NCBI RefSeq assembly: GCF_000420085.1 | Contig: NZ_ATUG01000002.1 | Coordinates: 62,001 to 126,000, forward strand | Length of the DNA stretch: 64,000 nt | Direction of reading: 5' to 3' | Source of the DNA: Desulfospira joergensenii DSM 10085 | GTDB taxonomy: Bacteria > Desulfobacterota > Desulfobacteria > Desulfobacterales > Desulfobacteraceae | Part shown: one piece after another, positions 1 through 15,400 of the stretch | Numbering within the stretch: position 1 is the first letter of the stretch | How the letters are laid out: every line of letters begins with the position of its first letter | Translations under genes and position numbers: made by a program | The notes under the pieces: model-generated | The model's database searches: none | What the model was told of the DNA's origin: nothing | The model's input: only the letters and a program-made list of their open reading frames with translations

Positions 1-184
1 TCGGCATGTGAATGTCCAGCAAGACCAGGTCCGGGGAAGATCTGCGGATGCTGGCCAGGGCCTGGGCACCATCCATAGCCACCCGGACATCGTATTTTCC
101 TTCTTCCAGCATTGAACTCAATACCTTGAGGTTGTCCGGATTGTCGTCTGCGATCAGGATGACGGGTTTGTCTGTTATATTCAT
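1..184 (-). CDS. Response regulator receiver-domain protein (3' end cut by window edge)
   Basis: The visible 61 N-terminal residues form the first half of a REC domain: an acidic pair (ADD) after the first beta strand, then a LLDIHMP segment whose Asp is the expected phosphoacceptor. The reading frame runs off the left edge, so the output domain is unknown. The ATG overlaps the stop of the upstream hybrid kinase gene by four bases (ATGA), so the two are very probably translationally coupled and work in the same phosphorelay. It could be a stand-alone receiver, a diguanylate cyclase or another hybrid kinase. Confidence 0.85.
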   Translation of the reverse strand, partial: MNITDKPVILIADDNPDNLKVLSSMLEEGKYDVRVAMDGAQALASIRRSSPDLVLLDIHMP

Positions 185-3100
185 TCTTCTGGATCTCCTG
201 TTGATTTTCCATGGCCCGGAAACAACCGCCCCAGAGCACTAAAATCATATCGGTCTGCCAATGTTTTTAACGAAGCAGAAAGTTGAGAATCATGGCTTCG
301 GATCTGCTCGATTATCTGGTGGACGGTTTTCACGTGACCGAGCTCCAGTGCATTGACCATCCCATCGTAAACGGACTGGGGAATCTTTTCAAGTTTTTCA
401 TGGAGGTCAGGGTCATTGGATCCTGAATCGGCATCTGAAGGATCGGACAGGGCGGCATAGGTAAACCTGACCGCGTCCGAGGCCTCCATGAGCCCGAAGA
501 GTTCAGGCTCCCTGAAGGGCTTGCCCAGAAAACGGTCTGCCCCTGCGCTGAGGACGGCCTCCTTGTCCTGCTCCAGGACGCTTGCTGTAACAGCGATGAT
601 CAGGGGCCTGTCTCCCTGGGGAAGGGTCCGGATCTTTTGAATGGCCCCAAGACCTCCCAGGCCGGGCATGACAATATCCATTAAAATGATCTGGGGAGCC
701 CAGGATACAAAAATCTCAACGGCCTGTTCCCCGGATTCCGCCTCTTTAACGAGAAAACCGGTCCGTTCCAGCATCTGGCGGAGAAGATCCCGGTTCACGG
801 GCCTGTCATCCGCAACCAGGACCCGGACCTCAGTTCCGGCATCAAGGCCGGCCACCTGTATTTGGGGGCGGGCCGCCTGAACAAGGGCGCCATCCCCCGG
901 GGCTACCGTACAGAAAAAGGTGAATACGGCTCCCTTTTCCTTCCCGTTTTTAACCTGGATATCCCCGGACATCCGGCGGGCATATTCCCGGGAAATGGCC
1001 AGTCCCAGGCCGGTTCCCCCTTCCGGATTTTCAGCCGGGGCCTGTTCGAAACTTTCAAAAATCTTGTCCAGATAGGATTCCGGGATCCCGGGACCGGTGT
1101 CTTCCAGTTCAAACATGAGCCGGATTTTATCCCCGGCCCGGCCGCTGTTTTCATCCATGTTTTCAGAGGATACAAAAAGCCGGATTCCGCCGGTCCGGGT
1201 AAATTTAACGGCATTTCCCAGCAGATTGATCAGAATCTGTCTAATTTTTCCTTCGTCCGCATAAACGTAGCGGACCAGATCCGTCGCAAAATCCAGGTTC
1301 AGGGAAAGCCCCTTTTCCCGGGCCGGGATCCTGAAAATCATCTCAAGATCTCCCAGTAAATGATGCAGGTCAAACACCGCAGGTGAAAACTCGTGCTTCC
1401 CGGCCTCAATCCTCGATATTTCCAGTATATCGTTGATGATGCCCAAAAGATGTTCTCCGCTCCGGTTAATGGCCTCAAGTCCTTTTTTCTCTTTTCCGGT
1501 AAGGCCGGCGGTCCGTTTCAGTAACTGGGAATACCCCAGGATGGCATTCATGGGGGTCCGGATCTCATGGCTCATATTTGCCAGGAAAACGCTTTTGGAT
1601 CGGTTGGCCTTTTCCGCCTCCTGCTTGGCCAGGATGAGTTGTTTTTCCGTCTCTTTTCTCTGGAAAACCTCGGAGTTCAACCGCCTGATCCAGTAAAGGA
1701 ACAATAAAAAGAGGAAAATGACCGGGATAAAAACCTTGAAAAATAATGCGAAATCCGTTCCATGCTCGTATTGAACGGAGATCCATTTCTGGTAGATGAT
1801 ATTTTTTTCAGATTCCGGCAGGGCAGTAAAGAACTTTTCAATGATATCCCGTAAGGGGGCCATATCTTTTCTCACGGCCATGGATACTTTGAGGGTGTAG
1901 GGGCTTTTTCCCGCAACTTTTATGGAGGTGGTTTTTCGTTTCCCCAAATAGTATCCTGTGGTCAGGATGCTTCCCATGAAGGCTGAAACCCCCTTTTTTT
2001 CCAGAAGTCCCAGACCCTGTTCGATGTTCCTGGCCGTAATAATCTCCATGGCAGGGTACTCCTTTTTCAGAAATTCTTCCACGGCATATCCCTTGACGAC
2101 CCCTATTTTTTTATTTTTTAACTCGCTAACATCCCCTATATAGGGCATATCCTGGCGGGTAAAAATCACAATGGGGATATCCATGTAGGGCTGGGTAAAT
2201 ATGAGGTTTTCTTTTCGGGCCCGGGTCTCCGTGGCAGCGGAAAGAAGGTCCAGTTCCTTGGTTTTAAACAAAGAAAAGGCCTTTTCCCATGTATCTGATT
2301 CCTGGAATACAAAGCGGATGCCCAGATACTTCTCCATTAAACCCAGATATTCAACTGAGATTCCGGACCATATTCCCTTTTTGTTTTTAAATTCCACCGG
2401 CGCCCATCCGGGATCGGCGCAGACCCGGATCACCGGGTGATTCTTTAACCACTCCTTTTCCCCGGCCGATAGAAATGTTTTAAATTGAAGGGGCCTTGAA
2501 TCCGAGGCAATGGGAAGCCATTTATTGAGAAGGGCCGTTTTTTGTTCCGTGGGAAAAGATTTCAATGCCTTGGAAAGGATCTTTTCCAGTATGGGCCAGT
2601 CTTTCCGGACCCCCATGGACAATCCGGTTTTTTGTTCCGTGTACTGGCCCGCCACCCGGAGATTGCTGATGCCGTTCTGCCGGATATAATAGGTACTGAC
2701 GCCCAGAACGCCCACATAGGCTTTTGCCCGGTTCATGGAAACGGCCATCAGCCCTTCCAGGGGAGTGTCCACGGTCACGGGAATAATCTGGGGATTCTTC
2801 TTGAGTACCTGCCGGGTATGGACAGATCCTCTGACCAGGGCCACCCGTTTATAGGCCAGGTTAGGGGAACTGAAAATTTCGTCTTCATCGTTCCGGGTCA
2901 GTATGGTCAGGGGAGTGGGCAGATATATGTCTGTAAATTTTAAATATTTTTTATTTTCCCGGGTCGGTGTCGTTGCCGGGATCAGCTCCAGGCCGCCGGT
3001 TTTTGATTTTTCCAGAATCTGGGCGCGGTTCAGGTCCGGCACCGGGTAAAAGGTAAGTCCGGTGAGCTTTTCCAGCTCTTTCATCATATCCGGAACAAGG

Positions 3101-4116
3101 CCCCTGAAATTTTTATCCCTGTCCCTAAAACTATAGGGAGCATAATCCGGATCCATACCGCACCGGATCACCGGATGGTTTGAAATCCATTCAAGTTCCC
3201 GGGGAGTCAGGATGGTTTCCGGCAGCACCGGCAAGGGAACCATGGTTTCTATGGGAAACCATTTTCTCTGGATCAATTCCCGCTCCCGGGGTGAAATGGA
3301 TGCCAAGGCCCTGTTGACCAGGTCCCGCAATAGTAAATTCTTTTTTGGAAATGCAAAGGAAAGGGTTTTGGTCTCCTCTGAAACATAGGAGGTTATTTTC
3401 AGATTGGACAGGGCATGCCGGCCAATGAGACGGGTGGCAACGGCCATGTTCCCGATAACGGCGTCCAGTTTATCATTGGAAAGGGCGATCAAAGCCTGGC
3501 GAAATGTGGGGAAAATGACCGGATTAATTCCGGTTTCCTCCCGGATATAGCCGTAATGGGAGCTGTCTTTCTGGACACCCACCTGCAGCCCTGAAAGATC
3601 GTTTATCCCTTTTATATCATCCCCTTTTCTGGATATGATCACCCGGGGAAATGAAAGATAGGGGTGTGAGAAGATAAAATGTTTTTCCCGCTCCCGGGTT
3701 CTCCCCATACAGGGAAGCATATCCAGCCGGCCCTGGCGGACCGAGGATACGGCCTCTTCCCAGCTCAGGCCGGTTACGGGGACAAATTTTATCTGAATCC
3801 GCTTACCCACCAGGCGGACAAAGTCTGCGGCAGCTCCTGAATATCCCTTTGATTCATCATGGAACTCAAAAGGGGCAAATTCCGGGTCAAATCCGAACCG
3901 GATTACGGGGTGGTCCCGGACCCAGTTCTTTTCAGAAGGGGTCAGGTCAATTTTATCTCTACCCTGTCGGGAGTTCAGGCCCGGGTCAGGGGAAATAGAT
4001 GCTGTCTCTCCCTTTTTTTTGGCTGCGGGACTTGAATGAACCGGGGAATAGCAGGCAAAGAAAAGGCAGGCAAACAGGCATATCACTCGAAAGAAAAATT
4101 TTTGTTTTCTTTCCAT
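181..4116 (-). CDS. Hybrid sensor histidine kinase with three tandem periplasmic SBP_bac_3 domains
   Basis: This 1311-residue membrane kinase has a signal/anchor segment (residues 8-24), then three consecutive extracytoplasmic solute-binding domains of the SBP_bac_3 type at about 58-290, 303-535 and 548-780. Each opens with the same pattern, a Trp-containing helix followed by HPVIR. A transmembrane helix follows (about 789-810), then a HisKA domain with the phosphoacceptor H850 in MSHEIRTPMN, a HATPase_c domain (about 950-1072; DTGPGIP and GTGLGLA) and a receiver domain (about 1097-1212; phosphoacceptor D1147). The last 90 residues are helical and lack an HPt motif. BvgS-type sensors usually carry one or two such domains. 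SBP_bac_3 domains typically bind amino acids or similar small ligands; the ligand here is unknown. The start has AGGATAG upstream. The gene is coupled to the downstream response regulator. Confidence 0.93.
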   Translation of the reverse strand: MERKQKFFFRVICLFACLFFACYSPVHSSPAAKKKGETASISPDPGLNSRQGRDKIDLTPSEKNWVRDHPVIRFGFDPEFAPFEFHDESKGYSGAAADFVRLVGKRIQIKFVPVTGLSWEEAVSSVRQGRLDMLPCMGRTREREKHFIFSHPYLSFPRVIISRKGDDIKGINDLSGLQVGVQKDSSHYGYIREETGINPVIFPTFRQALIALSNDKLDAVIGNMAVATRLIGRHALSNLKITSYVSEETKTLSFAFPKKNLLLRDLVNRALASISPRERELIQRKWFPIETMVPLPVLPETILTPRELEWISNHPVIRCGMDPDYAPYSFRDRDKNFRGLVPDMMKELEKLTGLTFYPVPDLNRAQILEKSKTGGLELIPATTPTRENKKYLKFTDIYLPTPLTILTRNDEDEIFSSPNLAYKRVALVRGSVHTRQVLKKNPQIIPVTVDTPLEGLMAVSMNRAKAYVGVLGVSTYYIRQNGISNLRVAGQYTEQKTGLSMGVRKDWPILEKILSKALKSFPTEQKTALLNKWLPIASDSRPLQFKTFLSAGEKEWLKNHPVIRVCADPGWAPVEFKNKKGIWSGISVEYLGLMEKYLGIRFVFQESDTWEKAFSLFKTKELDLLSAATETRARKENLIFTQPYMDIPIVIFTRQDMPYIGDVSELKNKKIGVVKGYAVEEFLKKEYPAMEIITARNIEQGLGLLEKKGVSAFMGSILTTGYYLGKRKTTSIKVAGKSPYTLKVSMAVRKDMAPLRDIIEKFFTALPESEKNIIYQKWISVQYEHGTDFALFFKVFIPVIFLFLLFLYWIRRLNSEVFQRKETEKQLILAKQEAEKANRSKSVFLANMSHEIRTPMNAILGYSQLLKRTAGLTGKEKKGLEAINRSGEHLLGIINDILEISRIEAGKHEFSPAVFDLHHLLGDLEMIFRIPAREKGLSLNLDFATDLVRYVYADEGKIRQILINLLGNAVKFTRTGGIRLFVSSENMDENSGRAGDKIRLMFELEDTGPGIPESYLDKIFESFEQAPAENPEGGTGLGLAISREYARRMSGDIQVKNGKEKGAVFTFFCTVAPGDGALVQAARPQIQVAGLDAGTEVRVLVADDRPVNRDLLRQMLERTGFLVKEAESGEQAVEIFVSWAPQIILMDIVMPGLGGLGAIQKIRTLPQGDRPLIIAVTASVLEQDKEAVLSAGADRFLGKPFREPELFGLMEASDAVRFTYAALSDPSDADSGSNDPDLHEKLEKIPQSVYDGMVNALELGHVKTVHQIIEQIRSHDSQLSASLKTLADRYDFSALGRLFPGHGKSTGDPEE

Positions 4117-4289
4117 GGGCTATCCTGGCTGGCAAGCAAATCATTAGTATCAGAAAATGACTCCATCAATTTATCAGATAAAACAGGTTTTTAAAATGCT
4201 TTTCTCACACTCTCAAATCACCTAGCGAAAATGCGATATTTCTTACACTTTTTTCATGACAGAAAGTCACCCATCCTGATATTTTACTT

Positions 4290-4317
4290 TTGCTGTAACA
4301 AGAAAATCTGTTATGAT
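4290..4317 (+). promoter_or_regulatory. Possible sigma-70-type promoter of the aminotransferase gene
   Basis: TTGCTG (4290-4295) and TATGAT (4312-4317) are 16 bases apart and lie about 45 bases before the proposed TTG start. The match is moderate and rests on pattern only. Confidence 0.35.
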
Positions 4318-4364
4318 TCTTGCCTTACAATTTAATTGCTCGATTATTAGAAAGGAGCCTGGTT

Positions 4365-5564
4365 TTGGAAGACAAAAATATCATTCGTTTTGCCACCCGG
4401 ATGGAACAGCTGCCCCCTTACCTATTCGGTATGATAAATAAGATGAAGATGGAGAAACGGCGCAACGGGGATGATGTTATTGACCTTGGCATGGGAAATC
4501 CCATGGACCCCACACCGGATGCGGTCATCGACAAACTGGTGGAGGTGGCAAAGGACCCCAAGGCCCACAGGTATCCTGAAAGTTCGGGCATGCCCCACCT
4601 GAAACTTGAAATTTCAAAGTATTACAAACGCCACTACGACATCGACCTGGATCCGGACAAGGAGACCTATTTCACCATCGGGTCCAAGGAGGGGATCTCC
4701 CACCTCTGCCTGGCCATCATGGGTCCCGGGGATTCTGTTCTGGTTCCGGCCCCGGCCTTTCCCATCCATATTTATGCCGCAGTCATTGCCGGGGCCAATG
4801 TCATGAAAATCCCCATTGAGCCGGAAACCAGTTTTCTGGACCGGATCATCAATATCTGTGAATCCTGCTATCCCAAGCCCAAGGTGCTCATGCTCAACTA
4901 TCCCCACAATCCCACCGGCGTGGTCACGGATAAGAATTTTTTCAGGGAAATAGTGGCCCTGGCCAAGCGATTCAAGTTTATGGTCATTAATGATTTTGCC
5001 TATTCAAAAATCACCTTTGACGGGTATGAAGCCCCCAGTTTTCTCCAGGTGGAAGGGGCCAAGGATGTGGGCGTGGAATTCGGATCTTTTTCAAAGTCCT
5101 ATAACATGGCCGGATGGCGAATTGGATACTGTGTGGGCAACGAACAGATTGTCCAGGCCCTGGGCAAGATTAAGGGATACTTTGACTATGGGATTTTTTC
5201 CGCCATCCAGGTGGCCGGCATCATTGCCCTGCGGGACTGTGACCCCACCATTCCGGAACTTGCCAAGGTCTATGAAACCCGGCGGGATGTTCTATGCTCC
5301 GGCCTGGAACGGGCCGGGTGGAACGTACAAAAACCCAAGGCCGGCATGTTTGTCTGGGTAAAAATTCCCAAACCCTTTGATAAGATGGGATCCATGCAGT
5401 TTGCCGTGGAGATGATGAACAGGGCCAACGTGGCCCTGGCTCCGGGAATCGGTTTCAGCGAAGAGGGAGAAGGATTTCTCAGGCTGGCCCTGGTGGAAAA
5501 TGAAGAGCGCCTGAAACAGGCCATCCGGCAGATGAGAAAGGCCATGGAGCAGATGGAGGTATGA
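4365..5564 (+). CDS. alaC: PLP-dependent aminotransferase, AlaC-like (alanine/glutamate type)
   Basis: This is a class I/II fold-type I aminotransferase of 399 residues. Visible features are the N-terminal IDLGMGNP motif, the NYPHNPTG substrate/PLP loop, an ND-FAY segment, and the PLP lysine (K244) in SFSKSYNMAGWRIG. The overall pattern resembles AlaC, which makes alanine from pyruvate, more than LL-diaminopimelate aminotransferase; the exact substrate cannot be fixed by eye. I start it at TTG 4365 because AAAGGAG lies seven bases upstream. A longer frame from 4320 adds 15 residues with no ribosome site and no family resemblance. It stands alone, divergent from the sensor kinase and convergent with the cytidylate-kinase-like gene. 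Confidence 0.85.
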   Translation: MEDKNIIRFATRMEQLPPYLFGMINKMKMEKRRNGDDVIDLGMGNPMDPTPDAVIDKLVEVAKDPKAHRYPESSGMPHLKLEISKYYKRHYDIDLDPDKETYFTIGSKEGISHLCLAIMGPGDSVLVPAPAFPIHIYAAVIAGANVMKIPIEPETSFLDRIINICESCYPKPKVLMLNYPHNPTGVVTDKNFFREIVALAKRFKFMVINDFAYSKITFDGYEAPSFLQVEGAKDVGVEFGSFSKSYNMAGWRIGYCVGNEQIVQALGKIKGYFDYGIFSAIQVAGIIALRDCDPTIPELAKVYETRRDVLCSGLERAGWNVQKPKAGMFVWVKIPKPFDKMGSMQFAVEMMNRANVALAPGIGFSEEGEGFLRLALVENEERLKQAIRQMRKAMEQMEV

Positions 5565-5575
5565 TCATCCTATCC

Positions 5576-6235
5576 TTACCCGATGGCGCATTGAATGGTC
5601 TGAACCGCTTTATCAACAGATAAAGTGCCGGTATTGAGAATCAAATCGTAATTGGAAGGATCATTGGCATCGGAGTTAAAATACCGTTTGACAAAGGCGG
5701 TCCTGTTGGCGTCAATGCTGATCATGAGATTCCGGGCATCATCAGGGGATAAATCCCGGGCTTTCTGCAGATACTCCCGCCGCATAGCATCCGGCGCCAC
5801 AATTCTCACCCTGAGGGTGTTGCATTTTTTCAGGGCGCAATTGCCTCCCCGGCCCAGAATAACGGCATTGCCGTGTTTTCCAATGGTATTGAGAATCCTG
5901 AGCAAAAGTTTTGAATATTCATCGGGCCAGAGATGATGCTCATGAACCAGGGCCGATACAATATCGTCCACGATGTTCATGGCTTTTTCATCCAGGGTCT
6001 GTAAAAGGGCTTTGCTGTTTTTACTGGTTTCGATCATGGCCTCCAGAATCTCGTGGTGAAACAGGTCAAACCCCAGTTTTTTGGCCAGCTTTTCCGCCAC
6101 TTCCTGACCCCGGCTCCCGCATTCCCGGGAAATGGTAATCACGTTAATGGCCTGGACCAGGGCCGGAGATTCTTTTTTCCCCAGTTCCCATCGTCTGATC
6201 TGTTCGTCGATGATTTGATGAATGGATCGATTCAT
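5576..6235 (-). CDS. Cytidylate kinase-like family protein
   Basis: This 219-residue protein resembles the Cytidylate_kin2 family. It begins with a short beta strand and a glycine-rich nucleotide loop (SRECGSRG) followed by a helix, as in NMP kinases. It also has an ILGRGGN segment and an RVRIVAP strand typical of the family, and a C-terminal YDLILNTGTLS. Members are NMP-kinase-like, but many have no tested activity, and the first 20 residues here extend the usual domain. AAGGAGG is seven bases before the ATG. A striking palindrome lies about 110 bases upstream. The gene is convergent with the aminotransferase gene, with 11 bases between them. Confidence 0.8.
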   Translation of the reverse strand: MNRSIHQIIDEQIRRWELGKKESPALVQAINVITISRECGSRGQEVAEKLAKKLGFDLFHHEILEAMIETSKNSKALLQTLDEKAMNIVDDIVSALVHEHHLWPDEYSKLLLRILNTIGKHGNAVILGRGGNCALKKCNTLRVRIVAPDAMRREYLQKARDLSPDDARNLMISIDANRTAFVKRYFNSDANDPSNYDLILNTGTLSVDKAVQTIQCAIG

Positions 6236-6344
6236 GATGCCCTCCTTAATTTAAAAGGATGAAGGATAAGGGCTGAAGGATAAACCTTCAGCAATATTTT
6301 TTTTCAGCAAAAACTCGTCGGCAACCGGTATAAATTCAGATATA

Positions 6345-6375
6345 TGAATACTATTTATATAATAAATAGTATTCA
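6345..6375. promoter_or_regulatory. Perfect 14-3-14 palindrome upstream of the cytidylate-kinase-like gene
   Basis: The arms TGAATACTATTTAT and ATAAATAGTATTCA are exact reverse complements around a three-base ATA spacer. The site lies between the gyrB terminator region and the start at 6235, in AT-rich DNA, as expected for a dimeric repressor site or a strong AT hairpin. The arms contain the 10-mer AATAGTATTC, which recurs in the palindrome at 20279-20304. Confidence 0.5.
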
Positions 6376-6447
6376 TTATTCAGTCAATAGGATGGTGTTG
6401 AGAAGGATTTTACAGGAATAAAGGATTTGATTTAAAAAAAGGAATTT

Positions 6448-6499
6448 AAATTAAAGGATGAAGGTAAGATGATCTATTTTATCCTTCATCCTTTAATTT
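6448..6499 (-). terminator. Long hairpin after gyrB
   Basis: The 17-base arms AAATTAAAGGATGAAGG (6448-6464) and its exact reverse complement (6483-6499) flank an 18-base loop directly after the gyrB stop. The hairpin is very stable for its AT content. The longer T run lies on the plus-strand side, so it may act as a terminator in both directions. Its AAGGATGAAGG core recurs near 6255. Confidence 0.55.
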
Positions 6500-6500
6500 T

Positions 6501-10039
<3,539 letters not shown>

Positions 10040-10333
10040 TTAGTTTCCCTTTATTAAGTTTGTATATCCTTGAAACTCTATATCAAATTGCTTTAATTAT
10101 CAATCTATAAATCCCCTTGTTTATGGTTTAATATATATTTAAAAAATTTAATAATATTAGTAAGGGGTGTTGAAATGTTCAAATCTTTATAAGTCTTTTT
10201 TATAAAAGAAGATCTTTTTCTTTAACCGGTTTAAAATCCGGTTGATTTTCAGGATAAAACATCCTGGTTTTGTGCCGATATTTTTCCATGTTTAAAACCC
10301 GGGTTGTTTTGAACATGTTTTCATTCAAATCCA
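10040..10333. other. AT-rich non-coding region upstream of dnaN
   Basis: No gene is visible here. There is an imperfect 12-base inverted repeat at 10287-10317 (CATGTTTAAAAC against GTTTTGAACATG, one G:U pair), which could end the rdgC-like transcript, although no T run follows on the minus strand. I see no DnaA box close to TTATCCACA, so there is no sign of a replication origin despite the dnaN-gyrB setting. Confidence 0.5.
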
Positions 10334-10885
10334 TCAGGAAAGAATCCAGGTCCTAATCTCTTGAAGTTCCTTGTTTTTCCACTCTTCCGAGATTCTTTTC
10401 TCAATAAATTTTAAAAACAGGGTGTCAATAACCTGGGTAAGCTTTGATAATAAAAAGGCTTTTTCAAGAACCATCCCCTCTATCTCGTCTTCTGATCCGG
10501 ATTTTGCCGTTGCAGGCGGTTTCAGCCCGGTCAGGCCGAAGCTTTCTCCCTTGATGGTAAATTTATAGGCATCCTGGTCCTCCTGGCCCTGGTTCTGGCC
10601 CAGGCGGCAGATGAGATTGATCTGGGTCACCACAGCCCCCTTTCTCAGGGCAGTGGTCCCCTCCTCCAGTCCGGCCTGATCCCCCTTGATGGTGATCCTT
10701 TCCTTTGACTTGTCTCCCAGGGAGTTTTCAAGAACAATGGAATTTCCGATCTCAAAGGATACCTCCTCCTTGGATGCCATAATTTCGGAGATGTTTTTTT
10801 CCGTTTCAATGAGATACCAGATCCAGGTCAGGAACTCATTTCCAAGGAACTTATACTTATTGTACGCAGTTGCAATATCAAGCAT
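10334..10885 (-). CDS. rdgC: RdgC-like protein, C-terminal half (separate reading frame)
   Basis: This 183-residue product corresponds to the C-terminal half of RdgC-type recombination-associated DNA-binding proteins. LGNEFLTWIWY matches the domain start seen in deltaproteobacterial RdgC, and LRKGAVVTQINLICRL corresponds to the EAGKVVTKLALDW region of E. coli RdgC. RdgC forms a ring on DNA and restrains RecA. The ATG has AAGAGGT just upstream and lies in the same frame as the N-terminal half at 10889-11503, separated only by TAA and ACC. It is either a natural split gene with coupled translation or a single gene broken by a nonsense mutation. Confidence 0.7.
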   Translation of the reverse strand: MLDIATAYNKYKFLGNEFLTWIWYLIETEKNISEIMASKEEVSFEIGNSIVLENSLGDKSKERITIKGDQAGLEEGTTALRKGAVVTQINLICRLGQNQGQEDQDAYKFTIKGESFGLTGLKPPATAKSGSEDEIEGMVLEKAFLLSKLTQVIDTLFLKFIEKRISEEWKNKELQEIRTWILS

Positions 10886-10888
10886 GGT

Positions 10889-11503
10889 TTACCTCTTGAA
10901 TTTTAAGGGGGAAAGGGTGAGTATTCTATCTTTTTCCTGGGCAGTGAATGAAGATTTTTTTTCCACCAGGGTATAGGGGAAAATCCGGACGGGCTTCAGG
11001 TTAAAGGATTTTAAGAATATGGTTTCAAAAAATTCATTCACGGCCTTCTGGGTGGTAAACAGCATCAGGCTCTCCTCTTCATAGTTCCAGAGTACGTCAT
11101 AGACGTTTGGAACTGAAGGGATCTTATGCATGAGAAGATCGATTACCATCTCCTTGATTTCCGACTTTTCATTTTTTGAAATAAAATCTCTTCCTGATTT
11201 TTCCTTTTTTTTCTCAATTTCAATGGCCATATGCTTTTGAACCAGTTTGGCCGGAACCGATTTTTTATCTATCCTGAGGGAAAAGAGGAAAAATGTGCCG
11301 AAGATAAAAGAGAACTTCTCAAAGTCGGGGTTGTAGGGGCTTTCAAAGGGAACCCAGCCTGCGGAGATCTCTTCGTACTCGCTCTCTATTTTTGGGATTG
11401 CATTCTTGATCAACCCGTTTCTGATGTTGTCCATGACCTGATTTTCAAATTTTCCGTCAATGTGGTAGCGGCTCATGGAATGGGAAGCCGATAAAAAACC
11501 CAT
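10889..11503 (-). CDS. rdgC: RdgC-like protein, N-terminal half
   Basis: This 204-residue product opens MGFLSASHSMSRY, like the N termini of deltaproteobacterial RdgC proteins. It has an SAGWVPFES strand matching the GWVPP motif, a charged helix ending in a KNEKSEIKEMVIDLL segment (RdgC: KKTEKDSLKDEVLHSLL) and a final hydrophobic strand near RIFPYTL. I start at ATG 11503 because AGGAGAT precedes it by five bases; the frame extends 18 residues further upstream into AT-rich DNA with no ribosome site. Translation stops at TAA 10891-10889 exactly at the linker to the C-terminal half. A PerR-box-like palindrome lies 18 bases upstream of the start. Confidence 0.7.
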   Translation of the reverse strand: MGFLSASHSMSRYHIDGKFENQVMDNIRNGLIKNAIPKIESEYEEISAGWVPFESPYNPDFEKFSFIFGTFFLFSLRIDKKSVPAKLVQKHMAIEIEKKKEKSGRDFISKNEKSEIKEMVIDLLMHKIPSVPNVYDVLWNYEEESLMLFTTQKAVNEFFETIFLKSFNLKPVRIFPYTLVEKKSSFTAQEKDRILTLSPLKFKR

Positions 11504-11520
11504 GGGATCTCCTAAATAAG

Positions 11521-11541
11521 TATTTATAATTATTATAAATA
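11521..11541. promoter_or_regulatory. PerR-box-like palindrome between rdgC and the pyruvate oxidoreductase gene
   Basis: The core TTATAATTATTATAA (11524-11538) matches the 7-1-7 Bacillus PerR consensus TTATAATnATTATAA at every defined position, and the arms extend to 10-1-10. A PerR-like gene lies at 19710-20156. Against it, the surrounding sequence is very AT-rich, and the site upstream of perR itself is different. Confidence 0.4.
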
Positions 11542-11768
11542 ATAACAATATTATCAATCCGGTCAGTATATCATAATTTTAAATAAAAAAACAGAAACCT
11601 TACCAAAGGCAAGAAGAGAATCAGGGATTATAAATTGAAGGATGTAATCATCTTATACTGAATTTTATTTATTTTATTAGTTAAATTTAAATAAAAAATA
11701 TTGTTTGGGGCCTATCTTTACAATTTGGCCCATTTATTATATTGAGAGAGCGTTATATTGGGATTTAA

Positions 11769-15320
<3,552 letters not shown>

Positions 15321-15353
15321 TCGGATATCTTCTGTATCAGATTGACTAATGTA

Positions 15354-15383
15354 AAAGGGGCTGGTTTTTCCAGCCCCTTTTTG
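15354..15383 (+). terminator. Intrinsic terminator of the pyruvate oxidoreductase gene
   Basis: An 11-base perfect stem (AAAGGGGCTGG and its reverse complement) with a five-T loop is followed by TTGTTT, 33 bases after the stop codon. Confidence 0.85.
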
Positions 15384-15400
15384 TTTAAAAGGACGGCAAA

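Noticed and set aside
10040..10333. Chromosomal replication origin next to dnaN
   Set aside because: AT-rich, but no DnaA boxes were found and dnaA is absent; the region is an ordinary intergenic stretch as far as I can see.
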